A stretch of 7,913 nt of DNA from an archaeon (GTDB taxonomy: Archaea; Iainarchaeota; Iainarchaeia; Iainarchaeales; Iainarchaeaceae): contig JANLHD010000096.1 in assembly GCA_024653865.1 (NCBI GenBank), forward strand, positions 1-7,913, read 5' to 3'. Under the pieces are notes generated by a model that saw nothing but the letters and a program-made list of their open reading frames with translations, did no database searches and was not told the origin of the DNA. The position numbers and the translations under genes were made by a program. Shown here one piece after another: positions 6,590-7,913 of this stretch. The stretch's first letter is position 1. Each line of letters begins with the position of its first letter.

Positions 6590-6595
6590 CCCTCC
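6590..6595 (-). promoter_or_regulatory. Shine-Dalgarno site fixing the thermosome start
   Basis: GGAGGG on the minus strand lies 9 nt before the ATG at 6580 and within the sequence that would be coding if the upstream ATG at 6613 were used. It decides the start in favour of 6580. Confidence 0.85.
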
Positions 6596-6617
6596 TAAAA
6601 AGCAATGTTTCAAAAAA

Positions 6618-6704
6618 CATCAATCGTTAATTATTGATGGATATGAAAGACTTATAAAACGTGCTTTTTTTGATGGATATAGCATCCAGCATTTTGTTGG
6701 ATGT
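6618..6704. promoter_or_regulatory. Repeated TTGATGG-type boxes around the thermosome promoter (candidate operator)
   Basis: TTGATGGATAT occurs exactly twice (6634-6644 and 6670-6680), one copy on each side of the thermosome TATA box. A looser third copy, TTGTTGGATGT, lies at 6694-6704. CATCAAT at 6618-6624 is an inverted half facing ATTGATG at 6633-6639 and spans the predicted transcription start. The arrangement looks like a binding-site cluster for a regulator of heat-shock expression. No regulator is identified. Confidence 0.5.
6649..6660 (-). promoter_or_regulatory. TATA box of the thermosome gene
   Basis: GTTTTATAAGTC on the minus strand predicts transcription starting near 6628, giving a leader of about 48 nt that contains the Shine-Dalgarno site. 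It is flanked by the repeated boxes. Confidence 0.65.
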
Positions 6705-6709
6705 GTGTG

Positions 6710-6898
6710 TCATTTTTCTGTGAATGCGAGCGCAACCCCGATTCCAAGGAGTATGAATGCGAGAACGATGTCCATTTGCTCGGAAAAAAAGTGCCTGTAA
6801 TCGAGCCAGTTAAGGCCGCTTAGCATGAGCACTGTTGCCGCGACGATTAGTATTATTCCCGTGAGTGTGCGTTCGCCCTTGCTTGAGAATACATCCAT
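6710..6898 (-). CDS. Small two-helix membrane protein, function unknown
   Basis: A 62-residue protein with two predicted membrane spans: GIILIVAATVLMLSGLNWL (about 14-32) and IVLAFILLGIGVALAF (44-59), joined by a short polar loop DYRHFFSEQMD. The N terminus MDVFSSKGERTLT is polar and the C terminus ends in TEK. I do not recognise a family. A TATA box 27 nt before the ATG at 6898 suggests a leaderless, separately transcribed gene. The hydrophobic pattern, GC-ending codons and promoter argue that it is real despite its size. It lies between the thermosome gene and the winged-helix membrane gene, all on the same strand, with no sign of coupling. Confidence 0.65.
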   Translation of the reverse strand: MDVFSSKGERTLTGIILIVAATVLMLSGLNWLDYRHFFSEQMDIVLAFILLGIGVALAFTEK

Positions 6899-6920
6899 GC
6901 CAATATTATGCCCCGAAATT

Positions 6921-6929
6921 GTTTAAACG
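6921..6929 (-). promoter_or_regulatory. TATA box for the two-helix membrane protein
   Basis: CGTTTAAAC on the minus strand is centred about 27 nt upstream of the ATG at 6898, fitting leaderless transcription. It lies in the 55-nt gap after the winged-helix gene. Confidence 0.55.
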
Positions 6930-6953
6930 GCTTTTGCCGAAAAAAACAATGGC

Positions 6954-7703
6954 TCATTTGAGTATTATTACGTTTCCCCTGCCTTTCTTGAACTTCTTGA
7001 TTTTGTCCATTTGCTCAAGTTCGGCCACAATCAGCGAAACCTTTGCCTCGCCAAAGGGGAGCCTGTCGCGAAGTTCTTTTTGCGTCATTCTTCCGCCATA
7101 GTTTCTTAGGGTGTCAATTGCCTGCTTCAAATCGTCCGATGGCCCGTCTTGCTTTGGCTGTGCGGGGAGTTTTTTTGGCTCGGGTTTTTCCACAATTTCT
7201 TTTTCTATTTCGGATTCGCGGGAAGTGATTTGCACAACGCTCCACAAAACAAGCGCGGCGGCCGCGACAAAAACAAGTGCGGGTATCACGAGGTCTTCGG
7301 CCCTGATCTGCCCGGCATTTGGCGGAATTTGTTCTTCCTCTTCGAGCGCCGTGAACTCGAGGTTGTTGGCGTCATCAAGGATTAGTTCATGTTCCTCAAT
7401 CGCGGGGAACATGATCAAATCCAGGGTAAAATTTCCATCTCCCTGCACCGTCACTTCCTCCTGTGCTTCATACATCAATGTGTTTTCGTCGAAGTATTGC
7501 GCGCGAAGGGTGTAGGTTCCGTTCGGGACATCGAATTTGTAGGCGCCTTTTTGCGTCACAAGCAATTGCTTTGGAGTTGTGTTGATTTCAACAATTGCAT
7601 TGTCAAGCGGCTCGAAGGTGTACCACTCGACGGCGGTTCCGGAAATGGTTGCGCCAACACCAAAAGAGGAAACAAGAAGCAATGCAATCAGGTAGAGGCG
7701 CAT
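6954..7703 (-). CDS. Membrane-anchored winged-helix regulator with an extracellular beta domain (COG2512-like)
   Basis: A 249-residue single-pass membrane protein. Residues 1-18 form a signal peptide (MRLYLIALLLVSSFGVGA). Residues 19-98 look like a carboxypeptidase-regulatory/PEGA-type beta sandwich (ISGTAVEWYTFEPLDNAIVEI, then GAYKFDVPNGTYTLRAQY). An acidic linker (101-126) leads to a membrane span (about 138-158, VIPALVFVAAAALVLWSVV), a charged Pro/Lys-rich linker (160-190), and a C-terminal winged helix (191-249: DLKQAIDTLRNYGG, MTQKELRDRL, EAKVSLIVAELEQM, wing KKFKKGRGNVIIL). The order signal-outside domain-TM-cytoplasmic winged helix matches archaeal predicted membrane-bound transcriptional regulators. 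It may sense an outside or envelope signal and bind DNA at the membrane; target and ligand are unknown. A TATA box about 27 nt before the ATG at 7703 suggests a leaderless mRNA. Confidence 0.83.
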   Translation of the reverse strand: MRLYLIALLLVSSFGVGATISGTAVEWYTFEPLDNAIVEINTTPKQLLVTQKGAYKFDVPNGTYTLRAQYFDENTLMYEAQEEVTVQGDGNFTLDLIMFPAIEEHELILDDANNLEFTALEEEEQIPPNAGQIRAEDLVIPALVFVAAAALVLWSVVQITSRESEIEKEIVEKPEPKKLPAQPKQDGPSDDLKQAIDTLRNYGGRMTQKELRDRLPFGEAKVSLIVAELEQMDKIKKFKKGRGNVIILK

Positions 7704-7725
7704 GACTATTGACTGGTGAAAAAGC

Positions 7726-7733
7726 CTTTAAAA
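7726..7733 (-). promoter_or_regulatory. TATA box for the membrane winged-helix gene
   Basis: TTTTAAAG on the minus strand is centred about 27 nt upstream of the ATG at 7703. No Shine-Dalgarno is present, so the message is probably leaderless. Confidence 0.55.
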
Positions 7734-7831
7734 TGCTTTCTGAATGATAAGGCTCTCCCATAAAGTTTCATTTCCCAAAAAAAAGCCCTGTAAAGCTTTA
7801 TTTTTTTGGTGGGTGAAAGTAAGTATTTAAA

Positions 7832-7840
7832 CAAAAAGGC
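7832..7840 (+). promoter_or_regulatory. TATA box for a plus-strand gene beyond the right edge
   Basis: TATTTAAAC on the plus strand would start transcription near 7862 and give a leader of about 50 nt or more running to the window edge, with a Shine-Dalgarno sequence at 7904-7909. The coding region itself is outside the window. The bases from 7741 to 7830 show only A/T-rich runs and the short palindrome AAAGCTTT. Confidence 0.5.
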
Positions 7841-7862
7841 CTGCAGGTGTTGTGAGGAAAAG

Positions 7863-7909
7863 GCGGTTTTCAAAAAAAGTGAAAAAAGAAAAACCGCGTG
7901 AAAGGAGGT
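7863..7909 (+). promoter_or_regulatory. Leader stem-loop and Shine-Dalgarno of the right-edge gene
   Basis: GCGGTTTT (7863-7870) pairs with AAAACCGC (7890-7897) across a 19-nt A-rich loop. GGAGGT follows at 7904-7909, 7 nt after the stem, with only four bases left before the window ends. The hairpin starts at or next to the predicted transcript 5' end and could protect the mRNA or tune translation. Confidence 0.5.
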
Positions 7910-7913
7910 AAGG

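Noticed and set aside
6581..6613. Upstream ATG extending the thermosome by 11 residues
   Set aside because: The extension would place the GGAGGG Shine-Dalgarno site inside the coding region, and [11 protein letters not shown] is not like a thermosome N terminus.
1..7913. CRISPR array, insertion sequence, toxin-antitoxin or defence island
   Set aside because: I found no regularly spaced repeats, no transposase or integrase motifs, and no paired small toxin-antitoxin genes; tRNA-adjacent integration was considered, but no duplicated tRNA end is visible.

Overview
This window is archaeal. It carries a group II chaperonin (thermosome), a single-OB-fold SSB of the Sulfolobus type, an archaeal P-loop kinase family (UPF0200), an archaeal-type isoleucyl-tRNA synthetase with HMGT in place of HIGH, a membrane-anchored winged-helix protein of the COG2512 kind, and A/T-rich TATA-type boxes placed about 26-29 nt upstream of start codons. 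Compact spacing, leaderless genes and an unmodified-type UAU tRNA-Ile would fit a small-genome lineage such as DPANN, but that placement is a guess; no marker here fixes the phylum.

Layout. Positions 1-2359 (minus) hold ileS, whose 3' end lies outside the window. Just upstream on the same strand is tRNA-Ile with anticodon UAU (2433-2507), with a hairpin abutting its 3' end and its own TATA box near 2588. Next is a two-gene minus-strand operon: a UPF0200-type kinase (2980-3510) overlapping by 4 nt an ssDNA-binding protein (2642-2983). Diverging from it on the plus strand is a DUF475/TerC-type membrane protein (3600-4538). Converging on that is a small minus-strand gene (4557-4822) that has a good promoter but is split by a frameshift, best explained by a tandem 5-bp duplication. 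A long T-rich tract and a hairpin terminate the thermosome gene (4943-6580, minus), whose promoter region has repeated TTGATGGATAT-like boxes. Upstream are a 62-residue two-helix membrane protein (6710-6898, minus) and the membrane-anchored winged-helix protein (6954-7703, minus), each with its own TATA box. The right edge (about 7832-7913) holds a promoter, leader hairpin and Shine-Dalgarno sequence for a plus-strand gene that starts just outside.

The genes are mostly housekeeping: translation of isoleucine codons, genome maintenance, protein folding. They appear to be separate transcription units except for the kinase-SSB pair and possibly tRNA-Ile-ileS. No mobile element, CRISPR array or defence island is visible. 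The points most worth attention are the UAU tRNA-Ile beside its cognate synthetase gene, the pentamer-duplication frameshift, the repeated boxes around the thermosome promoter, and a patch of foreign-looking codon use inside the ileS editing domain.
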